The notes beneath the pieces are model-generated. The model was not told the origin of the DNA and searched no databases. It was given only the letters and a program-made list of their open reading frames with translations. From Cyanobacteria bacterium UBA7753 (lineage in GTDB: Bacteria; Cyanobacteriota; Vampirovibrionia; Gastranaerophilales; Gastranaerophilaceae), in NCBI GenBank assembly GCA_002481545.1, contig DLEF01000067.1:53514-117513 (forward strand): 64,000 nt of DNA, read 5' to 3'. Made by a program: the position numbers and the translations under genes. This document shows positions 26,138 through 35,856 of this stretch, piece by piece (positions within the stretch are counted from its first letter, which is position 1; each line of letters starts with the position of its first letter).

Positions 26138-27655
26138 TTACTTGCCCCAGCTTTCGTTGAATTTCTTCAACTCTTCTCTCAGAGCCTCTGCATCAGCATC
26201 TTCGAGGTTAGAGCCGGCATTCAATCTTTGAACCAACTCAGGCATGTTTGCTTCAAAATGTTCAAACCAAGCCTGTTTGTATTCAGCGATTTTCTTGTTA
26301 TCAACTTCATCAAGGAATCCTTCGTTTGCCGCAAACAGGATAGATACCTGTCTTGCAACACTCAACGGATGATATTGAGGTTGTTTCAATACTTCCGTAA
26401 GTTTTTCCCCTCTCAAAAGTTGTTTCTTTGTAGCGTCATCCAAATCGGATGCAAACTGAGCGAATGCCTCAAGTTCTCTAAACTGAGCCAAATCCAATCT
26501 CAATTTACCTGCTACTTTCTTGATAGCCTTTGTCTGTGCGTTACCGCCTACACGTGATACCGAAATACCTGCGTTGATTGCAGGTCTGATACCTGCGTTA
26601 AATGATGAGGATTCCAAGAATATCTGACCGTCGGTAATAGAAATTACGTTAGTCGGAATGTACGCAGAAACGTCGCCCGCTTGAGTTTCGATGATAGGCA
26701 GTGCCGTAATACTTCCGCCGCCCAACTCATCTGATAACTTAACCGCACGTTCAAGCAATCTTGAGTGAAGATAGAAAATATCCCCAGGATAAGCTTCACG
26801 TCCCGGCGGTCTGCGGAGCAGCAAACTCATTGCACGGTATGCCTGAGCTTGTTTCGTCAAATCATCGTATACGATTAGAACGTGTTTACCTTGTTCCATA
26901 AATTCTTCTGCCATTGCAACCCCTGCAAACGGTGCTATATATTGAACAGGAGCAGGTTCACTCGCCGTAGCCGATACGATAATCGTATAATCCATTGCAC
27001 CGTGTTTTTCCAAAGTTTTGGCAAGCTGTGCAACAGTTGATGCTTTTTGACCAATCGCAACATAGATACAAATAACATCTCCGCCCTTTTGGTTTATGAT
27101 GGTATCTATCGCGATAGCTGTTTTACCTGTTTGTCTGTCACCGATAATTAATTCTCTCTGACCTCTACCGATTGGGGTCAGAGCATCGATTGCAGTTAAA
27201 CCTGTCTGTAGTGGTTGGAATACAGGCTGACGTGCTACAATCCCCGGAGCTACTCTTTCAACAGGTCTTGTCTTTGTATATTGCAAATCGCCTTTGCCGT
27301 CTAACGGAGCCCCAATCGGGCTGACTATACGTCCGATTAAGCCGTCACCTACAGGGACTGATGCGATTCTGCCCGTAGTCTTTACAATCATACCTTCTTT
27401 AATATGTGTATATTCACCTAAAATTACGACACCGACGTTATCTTCTTCAAGGTTCAATGTAATACCGAGAGTGCCTCTGCCGTCTTCAAACTCGACAAGC
27501 TCGTTTGACATGACATTTCTCAGTCCGTATACCCTTGCGATACCGTCACCGATTTCAAGAACGCTCCCGACATTGGAAACTTCCGTCTTAGCCTCGTAAT
27601 TTTCTATATTTGATTTTAGTATTGAACTAATTTCATCAGGACTTATTACTGACAT
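26138..27655 (-). CDS. atpA: ATP synthase F1 alpha subunit
   Basis: Non-catalytic nucleotide-binding subunit of the F1 hexamer. The 505 residues match the family. The N terminus has [10 protein letters not shown]; the P-loop GDRQTGKT is at 172-179; [26 protein letters not shown] with the Walker [15 protein letters not shown], and SISVTDG-like ISITDGQIF follow. GISVSRVGG and [17 protein letters not shown] close the nucleotide domain, and the helical C-terminal domain is complete. It sits 14 bases after delta in cyanobacterial gene order. Confidence 0.98.
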   Translation of the reverse strand: MSVISPDEISSILKSNIENYEAKTEVSNVGSVLEIGDGIARVYGLRNVMSNELVEFEDGRGTLGITLNLEEDNVGVVILGEYTHIKEGMIVKTTGRIASVPVGDGLIGRIVSPIGAPLDGKGDLQYTKTRPVERVAPGIVARQPVFQPLQTGLTAIDALTPIGRGQRELIIGDRQTGKTAIAIDTIINQKGGDVICIYVAIGQKASTVAQLAKTLEKHGAMDYTIIVSATASEPAPVQYIAPFAGVAMAEEFMEQGKHVLIVYDDLTKQAQAYRAMSLLLRRPPGREAYPGDIFYLHSRLLERAVKLSDELGGGSITALPIIETQAGDVSAYIPTNVISITDGQIFLESSSFNAGIRPAINAGISVSRVGGNAQTKAIKKVAGKLRLDLAQFRELEAFAQFASDLDDATKKQLLRGEKLTEVLKQPQYHPLSVARQVSILFAANEGFLDEVDNKKIAEYKQAWFEHFEANMPELVQRLNAGSNLEDADAEALREELKKFNESWGK

Positions 27656-27669
27656 GTTTTATCCTTTCT

Positions 27670-28224
27670 CTATACGGTTATTTCTTTTTGTATTTCTTGT
27701 AATTTGTGTTGGAGCGAGCAATCAACGATATTGTCGCCGGATTCAAATACCAAACCGCCTATTATACTGCTGTCGGTATTCCATTCCAACTCAAGTTCTC
27801 TCGATAAGATTTCTTTCAACTTGGATTTTATGTTTTCTTTTTCCTCGTCGTTCAAATCTATCGCAGAGGTCAATTTTAACTCCAATATTCCGTTTTGTCT
27901 GTCTAAAGTGTTCTTGTACTCATCAACGATTGAAGTTAAAATATTAAATCTGTTTTTATCAACCAACAGTTTTAAGAAGTTCAAAACCGTTCTGTTGACA
28001 TTATTCTCAAATATTTTTGAGATAACGTTTTTCTTTTCTTCGGTCGAAACGATAGGAGAAGACATAACGTTTTGTAAGTCTTCGGAATTATTCAAAGATA
28101 ATTCGACATCCTTGATTTGATTATAAATATCATTTTTGGATAAGCCGTCGTTTGCACAATCCATAAGTGCATCCGCATATCTTTGAGCTATTATTTGATT
28201 TCCGTTTTCTTCCGATTTAGTCAT
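27670..28224 (-). CDS. atpH/atpD (delta): ATP synthase F1 delta subunit
   Basis: Peripheral-stalk subunit linking F1 to the b/b' dimer (OSCP-like). I use the ATG at 28224, preceded by AAGGAAAC, giving 184 residues. The open frame continues 12 codons upstream to a GTG that lies inside a REP palindrome and is not credible. The N terminus has the typical IAQRYADALMDCA; the C-terminal region shows LKLTSAIDL and the IIGGLVFESGDNIVDCSLQHKLQEI motif expected of delta. Confidence 0.93.
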   Translation of the reverse strand: MTKSEENGNQIIAQRYADALMDCANDGLSKNDIYNQIKDVELSLNNSEDLQNVMSSPIVSTEEKKNVISKIFENNVNRTVLNFLKLLVDKNRFNILTSIVDEYKNTLDRQNGILELKLTSAIDLNDEEKENIKSKLKEILSRELELEWNTDSSIIGGLVFESGDNIVDCSLQHKLQEIQKEITV

Positions 28225-28243
28225 TTCGTTTCCTTGTTTTGTC

Positions 28244-28265
28244 GGTGCAAATAATTGCACCCTAC
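28244..28265 (-). repeat. GTAG-type REP, stem GGTGCAA
   Basis: Minus strand GTAG then GGTGCAATTATTTGCACC, in the b-delta gap immediately before the delta ribosome site. Confidence 0.65.
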
Positions 28266-28273
28266 ATTTTTTT

Positions 28274-28294
28274 GTCAGGCAGTGCCTGACCTAC
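28274..28294 (-). repeat. GTAG-type REP, stem GTCAGGC
   Basis: Minus strand GTAG then GTCAGGCACTGCCTGAC, in the b-delta gap, 8 bases from the preceding element. Confidence 0.65.
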
Positions 28295-28307
28295 ATATAT
28301 TTACTCC

Positions 28308-28826
28308 CTACCATCTGACGTTTGTATTACGCAGATTTTCAAGGCTTTCATTTATATATTTTATTTGCAAGTTTCTGTCTTTGTTGAGTTCGTTTACGAT
28401 GTGTTTCTTTGCAAGGTTAACCGCTTTTTCCGCTGTTTCGTTTGTTATATGCAGTTTAGCATTTGCTATGTTTGCATCGATGGCTTTCTGCGTCGTTTGA
28501 GAATAAGTCTCAGACTGTTTGTGAGCCTCTTTGAGTAAATTCTCACCGACAATAACTGCGTTTTTAGAAGATTTATCAATGATTTTATAAGCCTCTTCGT
28601 CTACACTTGCCTCTTTATCCTGTGTTTCATACAGGGTGTTTAGAGCATCCGAGTGTTCTTGCTTTGCGTTATTGACTTTATCCTCGATACTTTTTCTGCC
28701 TTTTTCCAAAGCTCCGCCCAAATCAAAGTAATCAATAATCCATGCTAGACACAACAACATCAAAATGAAGTTGAACAGGTTTGATTTCAATATTAAATTC
28801 CAGATATTTAGTAATGTTTGAATCAT
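28308..28826 (-). CDS. atpF: ATP synthase Fo subunit b
   Basis: One of two different b-type stator subunits. The 172 residues have an N-terminal membrane helix (about 17-36, LFNFILMLLCLAWII) followed by a long charged coiled coil rich in Lys, Glu and Ala, as expected. Its start codon overlaps the stop of b' by four bases (ATGA), so the two are translationally coupled and probably made one to one. Confidence 0.88.
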   Translation of the reverse strand: MIQTLLNIWNLILKSNLFNFILMLLCLAWIIDYFDLGGALEKGRKSIEDKVNNAKQEHSDALNTLYETQDKEASVDEEAYKIIDKSSKNAVIVGENLLKEAHKQSETYSQTTQKAIDANIANAKLHITNETAEKAVNLAKKHIVNELNKDRNLQIKYINESLENLRNTNVRW

Positions 28827-29266
28827 TCGTTACCTTCCACTACCGTTTCATATCCCAAAACCTTGCTTGCAATGTCGCTTGCAAGTGTATTGATTTCGGA
28901 ATTTAACAACAGTTTTGCAGTTTTTGAATCACCTTCAATCTCTGCGTTTGCAACAGCCAAATCCTTCTTAGCAAGGTCTTTTGCGTTAGACAAAACAGAT
29001 TCTTTTTTGTCTTTGTATTCGGAAATCTTTTTATTATAATTATTCCCTGCAATTTGACCTGCTTTTGTGAGCTTGGCTTTTTGTTGTTCCAATAAACTGT
29101 TGCTCTTTTGTTGTGCCAATTTAGCCGCATCGTTTTCGTTCTTTATAAGTTCCGCACGCTCTTTTTCGATACGTTCAAGCGGTTTATAAAGAATAGCATT
29201 CATTATAATCATAAATATTATGAAACTAATCATTGCAACAAAAAACGTTGCATTAAATTCCAACAC
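28823..29266 (-). CDS. atpG (b'): ATP synthase Fo subunit b'
   Basis: Second b-type stator subunit, the hallmark of cyanobacterial and some other phototroph-type ATP synthases. The 147 residues start with a membrane helix (6-27), then YKPLERIEKERAELI, a typical b/b' motif, and a charged coiled coil. It lies between c and b as in cyanobacteria. Its presence together with b, in a genome window with no photosynthesis genes, supports the Melainabacteria-type assignment. Confidence 0.88.
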   Translation of the reverse strand: MLEFNATFFVAMISFIIFMIIMNAILYKPLERIEKERAELIKNENDAAKLAQQKSNSLLEQQKAKLTKAGQIAGNNYNKKISEYKDKKESVLSNAKDLAKKDLAVANAEIEGDSKTAKLLLNSEINTLASDIASKVLGYETVVEGNE

Positions 29267-29290
29267 TTTTATTGAGTCCTTTCATTTGGA

Positions 29291-29315
29291 GTCAGTCATA
29301 ATTCTTATGTCTGAC
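29291..29315. repeat. Imperfect palindrome in the c-b' gap
   Basis: GTCAGTCATAA and TTATGTCTGAC form a bulged hairpin just before the REP at 29321; followed by CTAATC rather than CTAC. Confidence 0.4.
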
Positions 29316-29320
29316 TAATC

Positions 29321-29342
29321 GGTGCGAAACATCGCACCCTAC
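29321..29342 (-). repeat. GTAG-type REP, stem GGTGCG
   Basis: Minus strand GTAG then GGTGCGATGTTTCGCACC, between the c and b' genes. Confidence 0.65.
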
Positions 29343-29363
29343 TTTTTGCACCTTGCCTTGTTA

Positions 29364-29597
29364 TTATGCAAATATTAACAATAATGCAACGAACAATGCA
29401 TAGATAGAAGTTGCTTCCGCAAGACCTGCACCGATGATGAAGTCTTTGAAAGCTTCAGCTTTAATCTCAGGTTGTCTTGCAATAGCGTCCAAAACACCTT
29501 TTGTTGCAATCCCTAAACCAAGACCGCCACCGAGTACGCCCAATGCAGCAATACCTGCGCCTAATCTTGATGCGTCGAAAATTTGTTCTGCTGTCAT
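29364..29597 (-). CDS. atpE: ATP synthase Fo subunit c
   Basis: Ring-forming rotor subunit, 77 residues. Two membrane helices are joined by the polar loop ARQPE (41-43 RQP). The ion-binding carboxylate is E61 in AEATSIY. The Gln found in helix 1 of sodium-binding c rings is Leu here (L28), and the Ser after the Glu is Ala, so proton coupling is more likely. The C terminus is short and stops at LLIFA. AAAGGAT precedes the ATG. Confidence 0.96.
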   Translation of the reverse strand: MTAEQIFDASRLGAGIAALGVLGGGLGLGIATKGVLDAIARQPEIKAEAFKDFIIGAGLAEATSIYALFVALLLIFA

Positions 29598-29648
29598 ATT
29601 TTTATCCTTTCCTTTTTATGTTATGTTTCTGTTTTTATTTTTTCTCTT

Positions 29649-29672
29649 GGTGCGGTGGTGACCGCACCCTAC
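29649..29672 (-). repeat. GTAG-type REP, stem GGTGCGG
   Basis: Minus strand GTAG then GGTGCGGTCACCACCGCACC, in the a-c gap. Confidence 0.7.
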
Positions 29673-29687
29673 TTTTTTATTCTATTT

Positions 29688-29711
29688 GTCGGATTGGTAA
29701 ATCCGACCTAC
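29688..29711 (-). repeat. GTAG-type REP, stem GTCGGAT
   Basis: Identical over 24 bases to the copy at 1890-1913; lies in the a-c gap. Confidence 0.75.
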
Positions 29712-29745
29712 TTTTATGTAATTCGTAATTATTAAAATTATGAAT

Positions 29746-30447
29746 TTATTCCTCTTTCTGTACCGCGAGAGTTATGTATGTAGACGATAACAGAGCAAAT
29801 ACAAGAGCTTGGATGAATGCAACGAAGAGTTCGAACAACATAAACGGCAACGGTAAGAAACACGCTACCAGTCCGACGAATGTCGCAATCATTATTTCTC
29901 CTGCCAATATGTTGGCAAAGAGTCGCAGTGCAAGTGAGAACGGTCTGACGAAGAGCTCCAGAGTATCAATAGCCGTAATAATCAAATTACTGACTGACCA
30001 ACCTTTGAAGAAGTACTTTCCGCCGTTTACTTTTACACCGTAATATATGCAATAAAGTGCTACAACAACCGCCATTGCAGCTGTCATATTCAAATCGTTA
30101 TCAGGGGAGGCAAGTTCACCGTGTGCAAGGTGCACAATGCTGAACGGGATTTGCCCTATCAGGTTTGCTGTTATGATAAATAAAAACAACGTCAAAATAA
30201 GAGGGTTATGTTTCTTGGATTCTTCTTCCCCCATACTGCCTGCAGTGATTGAAGAGAAATAGTTGATGATTGATTCTCCGACATATTGTAATTTCGTCGG
30301 GATTACGGAGGCGTTTCTGATAATTAAGATAGCTCCGACAATCAAAATAGCCATTGCAAGCCACATAGTAAGCAGAGTATCAAAATTGACACTGATTACA
30401 TGCCCCGCAAATACCTTTGATATTACCCAATGTGTGCTTTCACTCAT
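29746..30447 (-). CDS. atpB: ATP synthase Fo subunit a
   Basis: Membrane stator forming the two ion half-channels against the c ring. The 233 residues contain about five hydrophobic spans. The essential Arg lies in SLALRLFANILAGE, and ITANLIGQIPFS and the terminal FIQALVFALLSSTYI are typical. It is the first gene of the operon; no atpI-like gene lies upstream before the divergent lysS. GAGAGGATT precedes the start. Confidence 0.96.
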   Translation of the reverse strand: MSESTHWVISKVFAGHVISVNFDTLLTMWLAMAILIVGAILIIRNASVIPTKLQYVGESIINYFSSITAGSMGEEESKKHNPLILTLFLFIITANLIGQIPFSIVHLAHGELASPDNDLNMTAAMAVVVALYCIYYGVKVNGGKYFFKGWSVSNLIITAIDTLELFVRPFSLALRLFANILAGEIMIATFVGLVACFLPLPFMLFELFVAFIQALVFALLSSTYITLAVQKEE

Positions 30448-30474
30448 TTGTAATCCTCTCTTCAGCCCTCTGCT

Positions 30475-30502
30475 ATTTTATAAGTTAATTCTAACACAAC
30501 AA
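30475..30502 (-). promoter_or_regulatory. Likely promoter of the atp operon
   Basis: On the minus strand TTGTTG, a 16-base spacer and TAAAAT lie about 30 bases before the subunit a start. It is the only reasonable match in the divergent atpB-lysS gap. Confidence 0.45.
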
Positions 30503-30727
30503 ATTTTAAGTGCAATACTTCTCGAAATCCACGTTATTATTGTATATCAGGTGTTTTTACTACCGAATATCAAGTGGACTCAAGGACAATATATATGCCG
30601 TCGTTTTTCAACAAAAGGTATGAGTATATATATAGTGGTTTTGAAAAAATATTTGTCACGGGATTTTTAAATTTATCTTTGTGATAAACTATAATTATTC
30701 AAACACAATAAATGAGGTATATATATA

Positions 30728-32236
30728 ATGAGCGAAAAAACACAAACAAAAGAGCCTGTTTCCGCAAAAGAATCAATGCGTCAGCGCAGGCTGCAGAAGT
30801 TAACCGAACTTATGGACAAGGGGATAAATCCTTATCCGTATAAATATAACAAAGATATAGATGCAAAAGACTTGCAGGAAAAATATAAAGATTTACCTGC
30901 AGGAGCCGAAACAGAGGATTATTATTCCGTAGCGGGACGTGTTATGGCAATAAGAAACTCAGGTATGTTTATCGACCTTATGGATTCATCGGGAAAAATC
31001 CAAATTTTCTCACATAAAGAAAATATGGATGTTGATAAATTCAAAACTTTGAAGTTGATTGATGTCGGCGATATTATGGGATTTTACGGATCAGTCAGAA
31101 GAACTCCGAGAGGAGAACTCTCAATCAAGGCTAAAGAATATACTCTGCTTTCAAAATCTTTGCAGACTTTGCCTGAAAAATTCCACGGTTTAACCGACCA
31201 AGAAACAAGATATCGTCAAAGATATGTTGACCTTATCGTAAATGAAAAGACAAGAGACACTTTTAGAAAAAGAAGTTTAATAATCCAAAAGATAAGAGAA
31301 TATTTAGCAAAGAAAAGCTATTTGGAAGTTGAAACTCCAATCTTGCAAACAGTTGCATCAGGCGCAAACGCAAGACCGTTTGTTACTCACCACAACGCTC
31401 TTGATATGGATTTGACTTTAAGAATTGCTTTGGAATTATATCTTAAAAGATTAATCGTCGGCGGTGTTTCCGAGAGAGTCTTTGAAATAGGTAAATGTTT
31501 CAGAAACGAAGGTATTGATACACGTCATAACCCTGAATTTACAATGATTGAGTTGTATCAGGCTTATGCTGATTATTACGATATGATGACATTGACCGAA
31601 AACATGGTTGCCTTCGTTGCTCAAGAAGTATTGGGAACAATGAAGATTAAATACGGTGATAACGAAATTGATTTAACTCCGCCTTGGGACAGAAAAACAA
31701 TGCTTGGCTCTATCAAAGAGGCTACGGGTGTTGACTTTATGGAAATTTTCACTGCGGAAGAAGCTATTCAAAAAGCAAGAGAACTTCACGTTCAGGTTGA
31801 TGACGGTATGAACTGGGGACAGGTTGTAGAGGCTGTATTCGATGATAAGATTGAACCTACGCTGATTCAACCATGCCATATTATGGATTATCCTCGTGAA
31901 ATTTCACCGTTGGCAAAGGTTCACAGAGATAACGACAGATTGACCGAAAGATTTGAAACCCGTATTAACGGATGGGAAATCGCAAACGCATTCTCCGAAT
32001 TGTCTGATCCTATTGACCAAAGATACAGATTTGAGGCACAGGCTTTGGCTAAAGCTAACGGAGATGAAGAGGCAATGTCTATTGATGAAGACTTCATCAA
32101 CGCTCTTGAATACGGTATGCCGCCTACGGGTGGTATGGGCATGGGTATCGACAGACTTGTTATGCTGTTGACCGATTCGCCTAGTATCCGTGACGTTATC
32201 GCTTTCCCTACCATGAGAAAGATTGAACGCGAATAA
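30728..32236 (+). CDS. lysS: Lysyl-tRNA synthetase, class II
   Basis: Charges tRNA-Lys. The 502 residues have an N-terminal OB-fold anticodon domain (about 60-150, with VAGRVMAIRNSGMFIDL) and a class II catalytic core: motif 1 around VETPILQ, motif 2 EIGKCFRNEGIDTRHNPEF, and motif 3 GMGMGIDRLVML near the C terminus. RYRQRYVDLI is typical of LysRS. TATAAT with a TGAGG ribosome site precede the ATG. A strong terminator follows, so the gene is monocistronic. Confidence 0.98.
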   Translation: MSEKTQTKEPVSAKESMRQRRLQKLTELMDKGINPYPYKYNKDIDAKDLQEKYKDLPAGAETEDYYSVAGRVMAIRNSGMFIDLMDSSGKIQIFSHKENMDVDKFKTLKLIDVGDIMGFYGSVRRTPRGELSIKAKEYTLLSKSLQTLPEKFHGLTDQETRYRQRYVDLIVNEKTRDTFRKRSLIIQKIREYLAKKSYLEVETPILQTVASGANARPFVTHHNALDMDLTLRIALELYLKRLIVGGVSERVFEIGKCFRNEGIDTRHNPEFTMIELYQAYADYYDMMTLTENMVAFVAQEVLGTMKIKYGDNEIDLTPPWDRKTMLGSIKEATGVDFMEIFTAEEAIQKARELHVQVDDGMNWGQVVEAVFDDKIEPTLIQPCHIMDYPREISPLAKVHRDNDRLTERFETRINGWEIANAFSELSDPIDQRYRFEAQALAKANGDEEAMSIDEDFINALEYGMPPTGGMGMGIDRLVMLLTDSPSIRDVIAFPTMRKIERE

Positions 32237-32258
32237 TTGATATATTTTTATAATATTA

Positions 32259-32291
32259 AAAAGGGAATGAATATTATTCATTCCCTTTTTT
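32259..32291 (+). terminator. Terminator of lysS
   Basis: GGGAATGAAT/ATTCATTCCC hairpin preceded by A residues and followed by TTTTTT. Confidence 0.9.
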
Positions 32292-32524
32292 GTTGAATTT
32301 ACATAACAATTTCGTTACATAGCATGGATTATTGTTATTTTAATTTGTCATATGGGAATATAAATAACATAAGGACAAAATACATCATTTAGTTGTTGGT
32401 GTTGTATATGTTTATTTGTACAATGAGATTAGCTTAGTATGAACATTATTATTACCGATTACCCCATGGTGATAAATACGGTAAACATAGAACATTTAAC
32501 ATTAAATAAAACACGAGATTGGAC

Positions 32525-35500
32525 ATGGCAAAAACAAAAGATTTTATTGTAAAACTTGATGATTTTACACAAGACGGCAAAGAGATTAATGCAAATAGAA
32601 AGAATGCAATCAGAATTGACGGTTTGACTGCTGAACAAGCAACAAAAGCAGATTACAAAATAAATAACGGCAAACTTGAAATAACTGTTGACGGCAAAAA
32701 ACTTATCGTAAATAATTACGGCGGTATAAGATATATCAAAACTGATTATACAAAAATCGGCAGAAACAGATATTCTTATAAGCCTTATGACCTTTTCGGG
32801 AGTTCAAAAATAGACAATCCCAACGAGATTACAACCTATAATGAGAGGAAATTAACAGTAAACGGTACAAACTATAACGATACGATTGATTTGTCGGCAT
32901 CGAATTATGCCCCGACCGGTAGAAAGAATATCAGAAGTAACCGAGGCTTAACCATAAACGGAGGTTATGGCGACGATAAAATAACAGGCACTCAATATAA
33001 TGATACAATCAATGGCGGAGCAGGTAACGATACCATCTATGGTACGGTCGGTAATGATTATATTTCAGGCGGAGCAGGCGAAAATACAATCGTTTATACT
33101 TCACTTGACCAATTGGGCGATACAATAAATCTCACAAAAGGCGAAAACTTAAAGATTGATGTATCGGCATTAAATGTATCTGCTGATGATATTAAATATA
33201 CTGTTAACGGCAGAAACCTTGTTGTTTCAATCCCTGACGGAGAAGAATCAAAAACTTTCACAATTAAGAATTTCGGCACAAAAGATATTACTAATACAGC
33301 GACAAAAAGAAACGGTTATAAGGATACTTCTTCCATTGAATTGGTTACATCAACAGGCGAAAACGGAATCGTTGATTTAAGAGCGGTTGCCGTAAATGCA
33401 TCAAACGGCACTTGGCATAACGATATTATCGACAGAAGCGATTATAAACTGTATAAAGATAAAAGAAGAACCATTATACAAGACAATACTGCAAAACGCG
33501 GTTTGACTCTAAACGGCGGTAACGGCAATGATATTATCACGGGTACAAACTATTCCGACAAAATCTATGGCGGAAACGGTGACGATATAATCTTTGGCGG
33601 TACAGGCAACGATACCATTTATGGCGGTAACGGTAATGACACCATAACAGGCGGAGCCGGTAACGACACTATTGTTGGCGGAGCAGGAAATAATACACTG
33701 ATTTTTAGCGAAGACTTTGGCAATGATTCCGTTTATTTGACAAAAGGCGAAAATGCCACTCTTGATTTTTCATCATTCAACCTTGATGATATTTCAAAAT
33801 TGAAATTTGAATATACAAACAAAAATAGAGATTTAAAAATATCTGTTCCGAACGACAAAGGAACCGTAACATTAAAGAATTTTGCAAAAACTGATGTCGT
33901 CGGTGCAAACGGTTCTGTTATGATTAAACTTAGCGAAAATAACACTGTTAACATAAATGATATCTTTAAATATACAAAAGATGATTTTATAAACAAAAAT
34001 GATACATATATATTTACCGGTTCAAGATTTGATGAAACCATTGATGCAACGGGACTTAATAAAACCGTAATCAATGCAGGTAACGGTAACAATACCGTAA
34101 TTGTCGGAACGGGGGACCATAATATCATAACAGGTAACGGTGATGATAAAATAAATATTTCAGGCAATTACGGCGGTTACAGAACCATAAGAGCAGGTGG
34201 CGGACATAATACAATAACTGTTGATAACAGCGAAAATTTCGGTAAAATTACCGTTATAAAAGAAAAAGTAAGGGCAAAAAACGATATTATCTTTACTGAT
34301 GATATTTCACAATATTCTATATATAAAAAAGGTAATAATCTTGAATTGGATAAAAATAACGTAACATTGATGACCGTAAATGATTATTTTGGTACCAATA
34401 AGAAAAACGCTGAAACTAATTTTATTTTAAATAACGGTATTAACTATAATGATGTTAATGAACTTGCAAAACAAGTAAAAGAATTTTTGGTTTCGGGCTC
34501 AGGTAACATATACGGCACAACAAGTTCTGACAAAATAAAAACAGATGATGCTTTCTCTGATTCAATCGCCGCGCATAATGACAATATTTATGCAGGCAAA
34601 GGCGATGATATCATAAATGCAGGCAGAGGTAAAAATAATATTTACTTCTATAAAGGCGACGGGCATGATGAAATCGTTGACGGCGGTGGTGTTGATACTT
34701 TGGTATTCAAAGGCGGAACCAGAGTAAATGCTCAAGTTGCTAATGAAGACGGCGTTGCGACTTTGACAATTTCTTACGGGCAAGGCGATACTATTACTGT
34801 AAATAATTACAGCAAAGAACACAGTGTAAGGTATATTAAAGTCGGTAATTCTTCAAGGGCGATAGACTTATACAATCTTGCTAATGTTCCTGCAACCGTT
34901 AAGAAAGAAACAAGCGAACCGGAACCTGATATTACAAATCCGAAAGATAATAACACTACGAATAATTCAATCGTTAACACTCCTTCTCCGACAGATATTC
35001 CTAAAGGAATGGAGGCAACACCCGCAAGCGGACGTTATATCAAAGGAACAGAGGATGATGACATCATTGTCGGAACAGACGGTGATGATTATATAAAAGC
35101 TTTTGGCGGTAATGATATTATTTACGGCGGAGCCGGTAATGATACAATTCTGGGCGGTGACGGCGATGATAAAATATACGGCGGAAAAGGAAATGATGAC
35201 CTGTTCGGCAACGGCGGACATAACACCTTCTATTTCGCAAGCGGTGACGGCAACGACAGAATAAGCGAACCCGGCATGGATAATACTTTATACTTCTATG
35301 GTATAAAATCAGTAAATGACTTAAAATTCAATATAATTGATTTGTCAACCGGTGATAAAAACTTAATTATAAGCGGATATGGCTCAGACTCCGTATCAAT
35401 AAATCAATTCTTAAACAGACCTGACTCAAAATACGGTACACCTGATTATTCAAATTACAAATTGCAGGCAGACGGACAGGACGCAGTATCATTGTATGAT

Positions 35501-35665
35501 ACATTGTTGAACAGTTCAGATATTTCTGCAGAGATAAAAGAAACAATATCTGCATTTATGAGCAGCGGTAAAGCTACAGGCGTTGATACTCAAGCAATTA
35601 CCGCATCAAACAATATCACTCCGGAGGCAATTTTGACTACAGGTACAACAACCCCTCAAATGTAG
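32525..35665 (+). CDS. RTX-type calcium-binding repeat protein
   Basis: The 1046-residue protein (ATG start; a TTG two codons upstream is possible) is built from RTX nonapeptide blocks of the GGxGxDxI type. They lie at nucleotides about 32958-33086, 33520-33700, 34078-34160, 34570-34690 and 35050-35225. Between blocks are segments like the haemolysin-type calcium-binding related domain, e.g. NGRNLVVSIPDGE and KNLIISGYGSDSVSINQF. RTX proteins are exported unfolded through type I secretion using a C-terminal signal and fold on binding calcium outside. There is no N-terminal signal peptide. No type I transporter gene is in the window. No enzymatic domain is apparent, so it is more likely a surface-layer or adhesin-like protein than a toxin. 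Confidence 0.9.
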   Translation: MAKTKDFIVKLDDFTQDGKEINANRKNAIRIDGLTAEQATKADYKINNGKLEITVDGKKLIVNNYGGIRYIKTDYTKIGRNRYSYKPYDLFGSSKIDNPNEITTYNERKLTVNGTNYNDTIDLSASNYAPTGRKNIRSNRGLTINGGYGDDKITGTQYNDTINGGAGNDTIYGTVGNDYISGGAGENTIVYTSLDQLGDTINLTKGENLKIDVSALNVSADDIKYTVNGRNLVVSIPDGEESKTFTIKNFGTKDITNTATKRNGYKDTSSIELVTSTGENGIVDLRAVAVNASNGTWHNDIIDRSDYKLYKDKRRTIIQDNTAKRGLTLNGGNGNDIITGTNYSDKIYGGNGDDIIFGGTGNDTIYGGNGNDTITGGAGNDTIVGGAGNNTLIFSEDFGNDSVYLTKGENATLDFSSFNLDDISKLKFEYTNKNRDLKISVPNDKGTVTLKNFAKTDVVGANGSVMIKLSENNTVNINDIFKYTKDDFINKNDTYIFTGSRFDETIDATGLNKTVINAGNGNNTVIVGTGDHNIITGNGDDKINISGNYGGYRTIRAGGGHNTITVDNSENFGKITVIKEKVRAKNDIIFTDDISQYSIYKKGNNLELDKNNVTLMTVNDYFGTNKKNAETNFILNNGINYNDVNELAKQVKEFLVSGSGNIYGTTSSDKIKTDDAFSDSIAAHNDNIYAGKGDDIINAGRGKNNIYFYKGDGHDEIVDGGGVDTLVFKGGTRVNAQVANEDGVATLTISYGQGDTITVNNYSKEHSVRYIKVGNSSRAIDLYNLANVPATVKKETSEPEPDITNPKDNNTTNNSIVNTPSPTDIPKGMEATPASGRYIKGTEDDDIIVGTDGDDYIKAFGGNDIIYGGAGNDTILGGDGDDKIYGGKGNDDLFGNGGHNTFYFASGDGNDRISEPGMDNTLYFYGIKSVNDLKFNIIDLSTGDKNLIISGYGSDSVSINQFLNRPDSKYGTPDYSNYKLQADGQDAVSLYDTLLNSSDISAEIKETISAFMSSGKATGVDTQAITASNNITPEAILTTGTTTPQM

Positions 35666-35856
35666 TCCTGTTGTACGCTTAAATCCATTATAGGCGGTTT
35701 TTCTGCATTTTTTGCGGATTTCCCGTCGTATAACTCATTATATATTTACCCCTACCCATTAATACGGATATAAAGATTAGATAAAGAAATCCGAAATTTG
35801 AAAAATTCGCATTATAATAATAATGTGAATAAGAATATATATGGAGATTAAATAAA

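Noticed and set aside
28225..28260. GTG start extending the ATP synthase delta subunit
   Set aside because: The GTG is inside a REP palindrome; the ATG at 28224 has a proper ribosome site.
30596..30685. 29-codon frame between atpB and lysS
   Set aside because: No ribosome site, and it overlaps probable promoter sequence.
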